In this document: positions 18,371 to 27,452 of the stretch, piece after piece | How the letters are laid out: each line of letters begins with the position of its first letter | Numbering within the stretch: the first letter of the stretch is position 1 | The notes under the pieces: model-generated | Databases searched by the model: none | Seen by the model: only the letters and a program-made list of their open reading frames with translations | Told to the model about the DNA's origin: nothing | Assembly: GCA_002692065.1 (NCBI GenBank) | Contig: NZJX01000014.1 | Span: 1 to 41,038 of the forward strand | Direction: 5' to 3' | Source of the DNA: Flavobacteriales bacterium | GTDB lineage: Bacteria; Bacteroidota; Bacteroidia; Flavobacteriales; UBA7430 | Length of the DNA stretch: 41,038 bases | Program-made: the position numbers and the translations under genes

Positions 18371-20164
18371 ATGAATAAAAATGAAATAAGAAATTTTTGT
18401 ATAATAGCTCATATTGATCATGGTAAGAGTACATTAGCTGATAGATTAATTGAAAAAACTAAAACTATTTCAAAAAGAAACAGTCAAAATCAATTACTTG
18501 ATGATATGGAACTTGAAAGAGAACGAGGAATTACAATTAAGAGCCATGCTATTCAGATGGAATACAAATTGAATGATACTAAATACAGGCTTAACCTAAT
18601 TGATACTCCAGGTCATGTTGACTTTTCTTATGAAGTCTCAAGATCTATTGCCGCATGCGAGGGAGCACTATTAATTATTGACGCAGCTCAAGGAATACAA
18701 GCCCAAACTATATCAAATTTATATTTAGCACTTGAAAATGACTTAGCAATACTTCCAATTATTAATAAGATTGATCTTCCCAGTGCTAAAACTGAAGAAG
18801 TAAAAGATCAAATTATTGACTTAATTGGATGCAATGAAACTGAAATTATATCTGCAAGTGCTAAAACTGGATTTGGTATTGATGTTATATTAGAAAAAAT
18901 TATTTCAAAAATTCCTCCCCCAAAAGGTGATAATAACTTACCATTACAGGCATTAATTTTTGATTCTGTTTTTAATCCTTTCAGAGGAATCGAAGCTTAT
19001 TTTAAGGTAATTAATGGAAAAATTAAAAAAAATGAAAATGTTAAATTCTTTGCCACTAAGAAAGAATACAATGCTGACGAAATTGGTGCTCTAAAATTCA
19101 TAAAAGAAGAAAGAAATGAGATAATTTCTGGGGATGTAGGTTATATTATTTCTGGAATTAAAAATGCTAATGAAGTTAAAGTAGGTGATACTATAACTCA
19201 TGTTGAAAAACCTTGTTTAAAACCGATTGAAGGGTTTAAAGATGTAAAACCAATGGTATTTGCTGGAATATATCCAGTAGATACAGAAGATTACGAGGAA
19301 TTAAGAAGTTCCATTGAAAAATTACAATTAAATGATGCCTCTCTAGTTTTTGAACCGGAATCTTCTGCAGCACTTGGTTTTGGATTTAGATGCGGTTTTC
19401 TTGGTATGCTTCATATGGAAATAATTCAAGAAAGGTTAGAGAGAGAATTTAATATTACTGTCATTACAACTGTTCCAAATGTTTCTTACTTCAGCTATTT
19501 AAAAAAAGGAGAGAAAATTTTAGTCAATAACCCTTCAGATTTACCTGACCTTTCAAAAGTAGATAAAGTTGAAGAACCATACATTTCAGCTCAAATTATA
19601 ACTAAATCTGATTACATTGGCCCTATTCTTAAATTATGTATTGAAAATAGAGGAGTGTTAAAAAATCAAATTTATCTTTCAACTGAGAGAGTTGAACTAA
19701 CATTTGAAATGCCTCTAGCTGAAATCGTCTTTGATTTTTATGATAAACTTAAATCCATATCCAGGGGCTATGCTTCTTTTGATTATCAACCAATTGGTTA
19801 TCAAGAATCGAATTTAGTTAAGATGGATATTTTATTGAATGGTGAACAAATTGATGCACTATCTGCTTTAATCCATAAAAGTAATGCTCAATCTATTGGA
19901 AAAAAAATATGTATAAAATTAAAAGAGTTAATACCAAGACAACAATTTGACATTGCAATCCAAGCAGCAATTGGTGCTAAAATTATTTCAAGAGAAACGG
20001 TAAAAGCTGTAAGAAAAGATGTTACTGCAAAATGTTATGGTGGAGATATTACCAGAAAAAGAAAATTATTAGAAAAACAAAAAAAAGGTAAAAAAAGAAT
20101 GAGACAAGTAGGAAATGTTGAAATTCCTCAATCAGCATTTATGGCAGTTCTTAAATTAGGATAA
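18371..20164 (+). CDS. lepA: elongation factor 4 (LepA), ribosome-associated GTPase
   Basis: LepA/EF4 is a translational GTPase that acts on ribosomes in stalled or unfavourable states, and it has also been linked to 30S biogenesis. The 597-residue protein has the G1 motif [14 protein letters not shown], switch I ending in [12 protein letters not shown]3 [15 protein letters not shown]4 NKIDLP and G5 SAKTGFG. The EF-G-like domains III and V follow, then the LepA-specific C-terminal domain with [17 protein letters not shown] codon just upstream (18368) is in frame, but the ATG at 18371 gives the family start [19 protein letters not shown]. It probably shares a transcript with the carboxylase gene, which begins two bases after its stop, and with purD. 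Confidence 0.97.
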   Translation: MNKNEIRNFCIIAHIDHGKSTLADRLIEKTKTISKRNSQNQLLDDMELERERGITIKSHAIQMEYKLNDTKYRLNLIDTPGHVDFSYEVSRSIAACEGALLIIDAAQGIQAQTISNLYLALENDLAILPIINKIDLPSAKTEEVKDQIIDLIGCNETEIISASAKTGFGIDVILEKIISKIPPPKGDNNLPLQALIFDSVFNPFRGIEAYFKVINGKIKKNENVKFFATKKEYNADEIGALKFIKEERNEIISGDVGYIISGIKNANEVKVGDTITHVEKPCLKPIEGFKDVKPMVFAGIYPVDTEDYEELRSSIEKLQLNDASLVFEPESSAALGFGFRCGFLGMLHMEIIQERLEREFNITVITTVPNVSYFSYLKKGEKILVNNPSDLPDLSKVDKVEEPYISAQIITKSDYIGPILKLCIENRGVLKNQIYLSTERVELTFEMPLAEIVFDFYDKLKSISRGYASFDYQPIGYQESNLVKMDILLNGEQIDALSALIHKSNAQSIGKKICIKLKELIPRQQFDIAIQAAIGAKIISRETVKAVRKDVTAKCYGGDITRKRKLLEKQKKGKKRMRQVGNVEIPQSAFMAVLKLG

Positions 20165-20166
20165 TT

Positions 20167-21705
20167 ATGGAAAAAAAAATTAAAATACTTAAAGACAAAA
20201 TTTCAAAAGCAAAACTAGGTGGAGGCTTAAAAAAAATTAATGACCAACATAATAAGGGAAAATTAACCGCTAGAGAGAGAATAAATTATTTGCTAGATGA
20301 AAATTCTTTTGAAGAAATCGGTATGCTTGTAACTCATAGATCTACAAACTTTAATTTAGATAAAATTAAAATTTATGGTGACGGGGTGATCACTGGTTAT
20401 GGAAATATTGATGGGAGATTAATATATATTTATGCTCAAGACTTTACTGTATTTGGAGGCTCATTATCTGAATCACATGCAAAAAAAATATGTCAAATTA
20501 TCGATCTAGCTACTAAAAATGGAGCTCCAATTATCGGATTAAATGATTCAGGAGGTGCAAGAATTCAAGAAGGAGTGACTTCTTTAGCGGGTTATGCTGA
20601 TATTTTTTATAGAAATACGAGAGCCTCCGGAGTAATTCCTCAAATTTCTGCTATTATGGGCCCCTGTGCAGGAGGAGCTGTATATTCCCCTGCATTAACT
20701 GATTTCATAATGATGGTTGAAAAATCATCTCACATGTTCTTAACAGGACCAAATGTTGTTAAAACTGTAACTCATGAAAATGTATCAGCTGAAGATCTTG
20801 GGGGAGCAGAAACTCACTCTAAAAAATCAGGCGTAGCACATTTTTCTTATCAAAATGAATTAGAATTATTAGATAACATAAAAAAATTGTTAAATTATAT
20901 TCCACAAAACTGCGAAGATAGTGTTCCTAAAGTAAGTTATGATGGTGGTAAAAAAAAATTAAACATTCAAAAAATTATTCCTGAGAATCCTAATGCTCCT
21001 TACGATATGAAAGAAATAATTAAACAAGTAGTTGATGATAATTCTTTTTTTGAAGTACATAAAAACTTTGCTGAGAATCTTATTTGTGGTTTTGGAAGAA
21101 TCTGTGGCACATCTATAGGAATTGTTGCTAATCAGCCATCTATACTTGCGGGTGTACTAGACAATAATTCATTAACTAAAGGAGCAAGATTTGTAAGATT
21201 TTGTGATTGTTTTAATATACCAATAATTGTTTTCGAGGATGTCCCTGGATTCCTTCCGGGAACAGATCAAGAGTGGAATGGAATAATAATTAATGGAGCA
21301 AAATTATTATATGCCTTTTCTGAAGCAACAGTCCCAAGAATTACAATTATTACGCGAAAAGCATATGGAGGTGCATATGATGTGATGAATTCTAAACATA
21401 TTGGATCGGATATAAATTATGCTTGGCCTTCAGCTGAAATTGCTGTAATGGGAGCTAAAGGAGCTGCTGAAATTATTTTTAAAAAAGAAATTAATAATTC
21501 ATCTGATCCTGTCAATGAAATTTTGAATAAAGAAAAAGAGTATAGTGATATTTTTGCAAATCCTTACATTGCAGCAGAAAGAGGTTTTATAGATGAAATT
21601 ATTAACCCCGATGAAACCAGAAATAAAATTATCACCTCACTTAATATGCTAAAAAATAAAGTTGAAAACTTACCTAAAAAAAAACATGGAAATATCCCCC
21701 TATAA
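20167..21705 (+). CDS. acyl-CoA carboxylase beta (carboxyltransferase) subunit, PccB-like
   Basis: This 512-residue carboxyltransferase transfers CO2 from carboxybiotin to an acyl-CoA such as propionyl-CoA. The crotonase-like halves are visible. The N-terminal half has HNKGKLTARERI, FGGSLSESHAKKI, NDSGGARIQEGV and MGPCAGGAVYSPAL; the C-terminal half has FEDVPGFLPGTDQEWNGII and TRKAYGGAYDVM. An oxyanion Gly-Ala pair and the tail NPDETRNKIITSL are as in the family. The length is normal and there is no zinc ribbon, so it is not AccD. It needs a biotin carboxylase and carrier; accC/accB lie 10 kb away in the window. It is sandwiched between lepA and purD, and its 3' end overlaps purD by 20 bases. 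The exact substrate cannot be read. Confidence 0.9.
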   Translation: MEKKIKILKDKISKAKLGGGLKKINDQHNKGKLTARERINYLLDENSFEEIGMLVTHRSTNFNLDKIKIYGDGVITGYGNIDGRLIYIYAQDFTVFGGSLSESHAKKICQIIDLATKNGAPIIGLNDSGGARIQEGVTSLAGYADIFYRNTRASGVIPQISAIMGPCAGGAVYSPALTDFIMMVEKSSHMFLTGPNVVKTVTHENVSAEDLGGAETHSKKSGVAHFSYQNELELLDNIKKLLNYIPQNCEDSVPKVSYDGGKKKLNIQKIIPENPNAPYDMKEIIKQVVDDNSFFEVHKNFAENLICGFGRICGTSIGIVANQPSILAGVLDNNSLTKGARFVRFCDCFNIPIIVFEDVPGFLPGTDQEWNGIIINGAKLLYAFSEATVPRITIITRKAYGGAYDVMNSKHIGSDINYAWPSAEIAVMGAKGAAEIIFKKEINNSSDPVNEILNKEKEYSDIFANPYIAAERGFIDEIINPDETRNKIITSLNMLKNKVENLPKKKHGNIPL

Positions 21706-22978
21706 AATAAATGTCCTAGTTTTAGGATCTGGAGCAAGAGAACATGCTATTGGATGGAAAATTAAACAAAGTGATAAACTAAATAAACTTTATTTCGTAC
21801 CTGGTAATGGAGGAACAAAAGATTTAGGTACGAATATAAATTCAGAAATCAATGATTTTGAATCAATCAAAAAGATATGTTTAAAGTTTAAAATTAATAT
21901 GTTGATCGTTGGACCTGAAGGACCACTAGTCAATGGTATTTGTGACTTTTTTAAAAACGATTTAAGGTTAAAAAATATAATATTTATAGGACCAAATAAA
22001 TTATGCTCTAAATTAGAAGGGTCAAAAGATTTTGCAAAAAAATTTCTAATTAAAAATAATATTCCTACAGCAAAATATAAGTCATTTAATAAGTCTGAAA
22101 TTAAAGAAGCAAAATTATTTTTAGATTCAATTTCTCCACCTTATGTTATTAAAGCAGATGGATTAGCAGGAGGAAAAGGCGTTTTAATTTTTGATGACAT
22201 CACCAAAGCTAAATTTGAAATTAATGAAATGTTATTAAATAAAAAATTTGGAGATTCCTCAAAAAAAGTAATAATTGAAGAGTTTTTAGATGGAATTGAA
22301 TTGTCAGTATTTTTGATTTTAGATGGAGAGAATTATATCATTCTCCCAAGTGCAAAAGACTATAAGAAGATTGGTGAAGGAGATTCTGGATTAAATACTG
22401 GAGGTATGGGAGCAATTTCTCCTGTCCCTTTTCTAAAAAAATCCTTTTTTAAAAAAATTAAAAATAAAATAATTTTACCTACAATAGCTGGTCTTAAAAG
22501 GGAAAAAATTAATTATTCTGGTTTCCTATTTATTGGGCTTATGAAATTTAATGAGGAACCTTATGTAATTGAATATAATGTCAGACTAGGAGATCCTGAG
22601 ACACAAGTAATTCTTCCAAGAATTAATTCTGATTTCCTAGATTTATTGATTCATATTAAAGATAAAAATTTAAATAATTATCAAATTAAAATTGATGATA
22701 GATTCGCTTCGACCATTTTTCTGGTATCAGGGGGTTATCCAAAAAAATATGAAATTAACAAACTAATTGAAAATACCAACAAAATATCTGATTCAATTTT
22801 GTTTCACGGTGGGACTAAATCAAAAAATGGGAGTTTATATACTTCTGGAGGGAGAGTTATTTCAGTAACATCTATTAATAAAACAATGAATGATGCAATA
22901 AAAATCTCAACAAAAAATTCTGAAAAAATTAAATTTGAAAAGAAATATTACAGGGGAGATATAGGTTTTGATTTATAA
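21686..22978 (+). CDS. purD: phosphoribosylamine--glycine ligase
   Basis: PurD joins glycine to phosphoribosylamine with ATP, step two of de novo purine synthesis. ATP-grasp features are visible: VLGSGAREHAIGWK at the N-terminus, GPEGPLVNGICDFF, KADGLAGGKGVLIF, EEFLDGIELSVF, and the metal/ATP site NVRLGDPETQVILPR. The C-terminal domain has GG-RVISVTS. The frame is open from a TTG at 21662, but the ATG at 21686 gives a family-length protein of 430 residues and still overlaps the carboxylase gene by 20 bases, so the two are probably coupled. Its stop lies one base from the stop of a small gene on the other strand. Confidence 0.95.
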   Translation: MEISPYKINVLVLGSGAREHAIGWKIKQSDKLNKLYFVPGNGGTKDLGTNINSEINDFESIKKICLKFKINMLIVGPEGPLVNGICDFFKNDLRLKNIIFIGPNKLCSKLEGSKDFAKKFLIKNNIPTAKYKSFNKSEIKEAKLFLDSISPPYVIKADGLAGGKGVLIFDDITKAKFEINEMLLNKKFGDSSKKVIIEEFLDGIELSVFLILDGENYIILPSAKDYKKIGEGDSGLNTGGMGAISPVPFLKKSFFKKIKNKIILPTIAGLKREKINYSGFLFIGLMKFNEEPYVIEYNVRLGDPETQVILPRINSDFLDLLIHIKDKNLNNYQIKIDDRFASTIFLVSGGYPKKYEINKLIENTNKISDSILFHGGTKSKNGSLYTSGGRVISVTSINKTMNDAIKISTKNSEKIKFEKKYYRGDIGFDL

Positions 22979-22979
22979 A

Positions 22980-23141
22980 CTACTTACAAATATTATCTTT
23001 AGAAGTTGCCACTTTGGAACAAAAAATCAAAATTAAAAATCCAGAAATTGATAAAATTAAATTTGGGATATTTTTTGAAATTTCAATTAATTTAAAACTA
23101 GTTTGAAATAAGTCGCCAATTAAATATAATGTTTCATTCAT
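22980..23141 (-). CDS. 53-residue membrane protein, possibly a DUF6341-like partner of the DUF6427-like gene
   Basis: A short frame from ATG at 23139-23141 to TAG at 22980-22982 fills the gap between purD and the next gene. The product starts MNETLYLIGDLFQTSFKLIE. It has one probable transmembrane helix (about residues 26-41, IPNLILSISGFLILIF) and a short lysine-containing tail, KVATSKDNICK. In many Flavobacteriia a small DUF6341 protein stands next to DUF6427 and purD; position and layout match that pair, but I cannot confirm homology at this length, and it is shorter than the usual family member. Codon use and the tight packing against purD (one base between stops) favour a real gene. Confidence 0.55.
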   Translation of the reverse strand: MNETLYLIGDLFQTSFKLIEISKNIPNLILSISGFLILIFCSKVATSKDNICK

Positions 23142-23165
23142 GTGGTAAATTTAATAATTTAAATT

Positions 23166-24122
23166 ATGATAACAATATTCAAAAAAAATAATTTTTATTA
23201 TTTGATATTTTTTTTACAAATTTCTATAGTTTTAATTAATCATGAAAATTTTGATTATAATTTAGTAAACTTTTCCAGTAATTCATTTCAAATAAATTCA
23301 TTATTTGATAAAATACTAAGCTCTAAACTAATTTATTTTTCAATAGTATACTCTAACATTATATTACAAATTTATTATTTGCTAATAATTTTGAATGACC
23401 AAAGAATTCTCTCTAATTTTTCAATATTTCCTGTAATATTCTACTTTATAATTTCAACATATAATCCAATCGCCCTAATACTGAATAATTCTCTCATAAT
23501 AAATACTTTAATTTTAATATCCTTTAAAAAAATATTTGATTCATTTCTTGAATATAAGTCTTATAAAAAATTTTTTGAAGTATCATTACTTTTGTCAATA
23601 GGAGCCAATTTAAATAATAACTCCATAATATTCTTTTTTTTAATTATTAGCGGCTTATATCTTAGCAATAAATTTAATATGAGATATATTATTATTGTAT
23701 TGATTGGATATTTAACTCCATTTTTTTTTAATTATACTATATGTAAATATTTAAAAATTGATTTTTTTTACTCTACCGGATTTAGATTTCATAATATTAC
23801 AAATTTCTCTTTTGGAGAAAAATTAATAATTTTATTCATCTCACTATTAGTTTTATTAAACTTCACAATTTATTTTCTTAATAAAAAGCCTAAGAGTCAA
23901 ATAGATTCAAAAAAAAATATTCAATTTAATATTTTACTAACTGTTTCATTAACTTATTTACTTCTATTTTCTTACAAAGTTAAATATGAAATAATTTGCT
24001 TAATTATTCCATTAGTTAATATTTTTAATAATTTATTTAGAGAAAAAAATTATTTAATTATAAAGATAGGATTAATACTATCAATAATTATAACTCAAAT
24101 AATTGAAATAGTATTTAATTAA
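23166..24122 (+). CDS. polytopic membrane protein, DUF6427-like
   Basis: A very hydrophobic protein of 318 residues with about eight to ten predicted transmembrane segments. The middle contains a NPIALILNNSLIINTLILISFKK-type region, then KKFFEVSLLLSIGANLNNNSIIFFFLI, then IIVLIGYLTPFFFNY. These match, by position and character, the pattern I know from flavobacterial DUF6427 proteins. No catalytic motif is visible. Its neighbours, purD and a small membrane protein transcribed divergently, are the usual ones for that family in Flavobacteriia. It is strongly biased to Ile, Phe, Asn and Lys through AT pressure, so fold inference is weak. Function unknown. Its stop overlaps the convergent barrel gene by four bases. 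Confidence 0.7.
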   Translation: MITIFKKNNFYYLIFFLQISIVLINHENFDYNLVNFSSNSFQINSLFDKILSSKLIYFSIVYSNIILQIYYLLIILNDQRILSNFSIFPVIFYFIISTYNPIALILNNSLIINTLILISFKKIFDSFLEYKSYKKFFEVSLLLSIGANLNNNSIIFFFLIISGLYLSNKFNMRYIIIVLIGYLTPFFFNYTICKYLKIDFFYSTGFRFHNITNFSFGEKLIILFISLLVLLNFTIYFLNKKPKSQIDSKKNIQFNILLTVSLTYLLLFSYKVKYEIICLIIPLVNIFNNLFREKNYLIIKIGLILSIIITQIIEIVFN

Positions 24123-24982
24123 AGAGAAAAGATTCTTGATATATTGAATCCAAAATAAATATCTCCATCAAGCCACCGTCCAGTTGTTTCATTAATAAAA
24201 GATTTCTCAAACATTCCATGAGAATTCGTTAAATGTAACTGAAAAACATGACCACCAGTTTCAATATCAAAACCAATTGAAAGTGAATTCTTATAATTAT
24301 CAATAAAATTTTTAAACCTATAAAAGTATTCCGAATTTAAAGTAACCCTTTTTGATAACTTTATTCTTTGACCAAATCCAACTGAAAACTGATCATTAGG
24401 AATTAGATTATTTGAAACTAAATTACTGTGAATCAAAGTTGGAGAAATTTGAAATGAAAAGAATTCATTTATTTTTCTTGAAATTAAAATTTGATACAAA
24501 TACGAAATTCTTGATTTAAAGGGATAATTATTAATTAATGGATATCTAATTGTATTAATGAATAGAGAATTATACATGCATATATTAAATGGGAAAAAAT
24601 TACTTTGCCTAAAGATTTTATTTTTACTAAAAAATTCATAAGTCTTTTGATGAGTATTTCTAGCTAAACCTAGAGAGGAGAAATTTGTTAAACCATAATC
24701 TAGAGACATTCTCATTAGGGCTTGATCTAGGCCCCATAATTCATATGCTCCTGAATTTAAAGTCCCAAAACGATGTTCAATAATAAAATTTAAATTCTTT
24801 TTACCGGTAATTTCAGTAGATTGACCATTAATAACTTTAGTTGCTTTAAATGTTGCAATTGTATATACTTTGTCATTTCCTTCATTTAAAATGGAAAGTA
24901 ATTCATCTTGCGCTAGTAGGAAATTAATATTTATAAAAAATATTGTATAAATTATCAGTTTATTTTTTCTTAAATTTAGCAT
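24119..24982 (-). CDS. outer-membrane beta-barrel protein, DUF5777-like
   Basis: About 287 residues with a signal peptide (MLNLRKNKLIIYTIFFININFLLAQ cleaved after about 20 residues of core) and a mature part of alternating short beta strands. These include FIIEHRFGTLNSGAYELWG, RMSLDYGLTNFSSLGLARN and SVGFGQRIKLSKRVTLNSEY, ending in a strand, YFGFNISRIFSL, with an aromatic/hydrophobic end as in outer-membrane barrels. It matches flavobacterial DUF5777 proteins by these features and by its neighbours. I prefer the second Met (24982) over 24994, as it gives the better signal peptide; both overlap the YceI-like gene, so translation is coupled. It is the last gene of the cytochrome c / YceI / barrel unit, and may work as a porin or docking barrel for that redox cassette, which is inference. 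Confidence 0.78.
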   Translation of the reverse strand: MLNLRKNKLIIYTIFFININFLLAQDELLSILNEGNDKVYTIATFKATKVINGQSTEITGKKNLNFIIEHRFGTLNSGAYELWGLDQALMRMSLDYGLTNFSSLGLARNTHQKTYEFFSKNKIFRQSNFFPFNICMYNSLFINTIRYPLINNYPFKSRISYLYQILISRKINEFFSFQISPTLIHSNLVSNNLIPNDQFSVGFGQRIKLSKRVTLNSEYFYRFKNFIDNYKNSLSIGFDIETGGHVFQLHLTNSHGMFEKSFINETTGRWLDGDIYFGFNISRIFSL

Positions 24983-25496
24983 TAACCTTAACATTTACAG
25001 TATTATTTATTTTATTTGATACTATTTTAGGAATTTTAATATTGAAATCGGAACATAACAAGTTAAATTTAGAGAATCCTTCAATGATTTCACCACTCTT
25101 TTTAAAAGATGCTCGAATTTTCATTTTCTTTTTTATTCCATGAAAATCCATTTCACCGTTTATTTCAATATTGTTTTTACTAAAAAGATCATCGAGATTT
25201 TCTTGATAAAATCCTATGAATGTGGCATTGGGAAATTTATCAGATTCAACATAATTTTCATTAAAATGCTCTTCCATTAAAGATATTTTAAAATTAAAAC
25301 CTCTAAGTGGAACCTGAAAGGCTATTTTTTTATTATTAAAATCTATAACTGCACTTACTTGACTATTTTTTGCTTCAATAATTTCTAATGCATCAGCATC
25401 TGACAGAAAATAAATTTCTGCATCTCTAGTAATATAAATTTGAGAAAAACAAATAAAACTATTTAGAAAAAAAAATAAAAAGCTTGTTGTTTTCAT
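24960..25496 (-). CDS. YceI-like periplasmic lipocalin-fold protein
   Basis: This 178-residue exported protein has a signal peptide (MKTTSFLFFFLNSFICFSQ) followed by a YceI-type domain. Typical parts are FNFKISLMEEHFNENYVESDKFPNATF, here split as FKISLMEEHF and FPNATFIG, the GEMDFHGIKKKMKI strand pair and an alternating beta pattern to the end. YceI proteins form a barrel that binds isoprenoid chains such as polyprenyl or quinone tails. It starts one base after the cytochrome c stop and overlaps the barrel gene, so all three are in one operon. Binding of a quinone or isoprenoid is family knowledge; the ligand here is unknown. Confidence 0.85.
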   Translation of the reverse strand: MKTTSFLFFFLNSFICFSQIYITRDAEIYFLSDADALEIIEAKNSQVSAVIDFNNKKIAFQVPLRGFNFKISLMEEHFNENYVESDKFPNATFIGFYQENLDDLFSKNNIEINGEMDFHGIKKKMKIRASFKKSGEIIEGFSKFNLLCSDFNIKIPKIVSNKINNTVNVKVNAKFKKK

Positions 25497-25497
25497 A

Positions 25498-25866
25498 TTA
25501 ATTGTTCATGTAACCTTGATTAATCCATGATTTAATTTTATTTATTTCACAGTTTTGCAACTTATATCCTTGCGGCATTAATAAAATATCACCTTCATTT
25601 CTTTCTATCCTATTTAATATTCCAGATATACCTGGTGCATCTATTCTTTCAATTATTTGATCATAAGTCTCTAAACTCAGATATACTGAGGGAGATGGGC
25701 CTCCATGACAAGATTGACAATTGTATGCAAATATTGGTAAGATATCTCTTTCAAACTGAACATCTAGTGTATCACAGGAAATTTCATTAAATAAATCATT
25801 TTGATTTTCATATGCACAGCTTATGACTAAAAGCATAATTATTAGTAAAAAAAAAATCTTTTTCAT
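25498..25866 (-). CDS. monohaem cytochrome c lipoprotein
   Basis: This 122-residue protein starts with MKKIFFLLIIMLLVISC, a lipoprotein signal peptide with lipidated Cys17. The mature domain has FERDILPIFAYNCQSCHGG, that is, one CxxCH haem c site (about residues 53-57), and a later LMPQGYKLQNCEINKIKSWINQG. That segment supplies a likely distal Met ligand and the C-terminal helix typical of small cytochrome domains of the planctomycete-cytochrome-like type. It would be a periplasmic or surface electron carrier. It is the first gene of the operon with the YceI-like and barrel genes and is divergent from the OB-fold gene. Confidence 0.85.
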   Translation of the reverse strand: MKKIFFLLIIMLLVISCAYENQNDLFNEISCDTLDVQFERDILPIFAYNCQSCHGGPSPSVYLSLETYDQIIERIDAPGISGILNRIERNEGDILLMPQGYKLQNCEINKIKSWINQGYMNN

Positions 25867-25933
25867 TAAATTTATAAATGTTTTACAAATTTCTTACTTT
25901 TTTTTTAATTAATAAAAATTAATTCACACTAAG

Positions 25934-26335
25934 ATGAAAAATACATCAAACACATTTAAAATAGCTTCATTAATATTTGTAGTATTTTCAATTTTTATTT
26001 TACTTGTTTTTAAAAAATATATATATAAGAAACACGAAAATATTTCTTTAAAGAATCCTGATTTAGTTATAAGTGCTGATAAATTATATTATGATTTTAT
26101 AAATTTCACTGATTCATCAAATTCAAAATATTTAAATAAAATCATTTTAATTGATGGAAATTTAATTAGTTTAGATGATAGAAATATTTTATTAAGTCCA
26201 GGAATATCAATTTTACTTGAAAAAAGTACAACTAAAATTAATCGAAAAGAAGAAATAAAGATAAAGGGGAGATGCTTGGGTTTTGACAATATATTAATGG
26301 AAGTTAAAATTGATAAAGCTACATTAGTAAATTAA
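25934..26335 (+). CDS. membrane-anchored OB-fold (tRNA_anti-like) protein
   Basis: A 133-residue protein with one N-terminal transmembrane helix (about residues 10-28) and an exported domain. The domain begins ISADKLYYDFINFTDSSNSK and includes KIILIDGNLISLD, GISILLEKS, EIKIKGRCLGFDNILMEVK and a final KATLVN. This is the pattern of the putative OB-fold family called tRNA_anti-like, whose members are periplasmic and have no proven role in RNA binding. In flavobacteria the gene commonly accompanies cytochrome c, YceI and DUF5777 genes, as here across a 67-base divergent gap. It begins a plus-strand run leading directly into ftsX (two bases). Confidence 0.8.
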   Translation: MKNTSNTFKIASLIFVVFSIFILLVFKKYIYKKHENISLKNPDLVISADKLYYDFINFTDSSNSKYLNKIILIDGNLISLDDRNILLSPGISILLEKSTTKINRKEEIKIKGRCLGFDNILMEVKIDKATLVN

Positions 26336-26337
26336 TA

Positions 26338-27213
26338 ATGAAAAAAAGAAAAAAATTTATTGATAAAAAAAAAATTTTTACTTCTAATTTATCAGTAATT
26401 ATAAGTATGACCATAGTATTATTTCTTTTTGGTCTTATTAGTTCACTTTTATTACAATCTGAAATTATCTCTAAAAATATTAGAGAAAATATCAAATTTT
26501 CATTAATTCTTAGAGATAGTTCAGATAGTGAAGTGAAATTATTAATAAATAAATTAAAATTAAATAAAAATATTAAGTCAATTACATTCAATTCAAAAGA
26601 TGATGCTGCAGCAAAACTAACTTCAGAAATAAATCAAGACTTTATTGAAACAATTGGATATAACCCACTCCCTGATGTTATTGATATTAAATTTTTTAAT
26701 ACAATTTTAATTGAAAAAAATACTTTTGAAATAATTAATTATTTAAAATCTTTTAATTTTGTTGATGAAATCATATACAATGATATACTAATTAATACCG
26801 TAAAAAATAATCTCAATAAAGTTTCTTACATATTATTATTTACAATAATTTTATTCACTTTAATATCAATTAGTTTAATTAATTCTTCCATACGATTATT
26901 AATATTTTCTAAAAGATTTTTAATTAAAACAATGCAACTTGTTGGAGCAAAAACTAATTTTATCAGGAAGCCTTTTATTTTAAATAATATTAAAAACGGT
27001 ATTATTTCTTCCTTTTTTGCAATTATATTAATTAATATATTAATTGACTATGTTTTAAAATATTTCTCTGAATTAAATATTTTTTTTGATATTAAAAATA
27101 AACTTACAATATTTACCATTATTATTTGTTTTGGAATTATTATTCCATGGGTTTGCACATTTTTAGCTGTAAGAAAATATTTGAAATTAAGTACTAATGA
27201 TTTATATGAATAA
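26338..27213 (+). CDS. ftsX: cell division protein FtsX
   Basis: FtsX is the membrane half of the FtsEX complex, which controls peptidoglycan hydrolases at the septum. The 291-residue protein has a short basic N-terminus, a first transmembrane helix (about 17-38) and a periplasmic domain (about 40-160, with KSITFNSKDDAAAKL and YNPLPDVIDIKF). Three more helices at the C-terminus include the LMQLVGAK-type cytoplasmic loop seen as KTMQLVGAKTNFIRKPF, which contacts FtsE. ftsE is not in the window. It is followed after two bases by DUF3098 and then uppP, a conserved Bacteroidota order. Confidence 0.93.
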   Translation: MKKRKKFIDKKKIFTSNLSVIISMTIVLFLFGLISSLLLQSEIISKNIRENIKFSLILRDSSDSEVKLLINKLKLNKNIKSITFNSKDDAAAKLTSEINQDFIETIGYNPLPDVIDIKFFNTILIEKNTFEIINYLKSFNFVDEIIYNDILINTVKNNLNKVSYILLFTIILFTLISISLINSSIRLLIFSKRFLIKTMQLVGAKTNFIRKPFILNNIKNGIISSFFAIILINILIDYVLKYFSELNIFFDIKNKLTIFTIIICFGIIIPWVCTFLAVRKYLKLSTNDLYE

Positions 27214-27215
27214 AT

Positions 27216-27452
27216 ATGAAAAATAACTCTTTATTTAAGAAAAAAAATTATAACGTAATGATTATAGGATTGATATTTATAGGTATAGGTTTTATTCTTA
27301 TGTCAGGCGGTGATACTAACGATGAAACTAGTTTTAACGAGGAAATATTCAATTTTAGAAGAATAACTATAGCTCCAATAATAATTATAATAGGTTTCAT
27401 TATTGAAGTTTTCGCTATTATGCTTAAAACCAATAGAAATCCGAATAAATGA
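27216..27452 (+). CDS. DUF3098 small membrane protein
   Basis: A 78-residue protein with two transmembrane helices (about 14-31 and 51-68) separated by a polar loop containing MSGGDTNDETSFNEEIF and FRRITIAPI. It is a close match to the DUF3098 family of Bacteroidota, which sits between ftsX and uppP. A role in envelope assembly is suggested only by this neighbourhood. Its stop TGA overlaps the uppP ATG in ATGA, so translation is coupled. Confidence 0.9.
   Translation: MKNNSLFKKKNYNVMIIGLIFIGIGFILMSGGDTNDETSFNEEIFNFRRITIAPIIIIIGFIIEVFAIMLKTNRNPNK

Noticed and set aside
20167-21705. Calling the carboxylase gene accD.
   Set aside because: It has two crotonase halves in one chain and lacks the N-terminal zinc ribbon of AccD, so it is of the PccB-type beta subunit.
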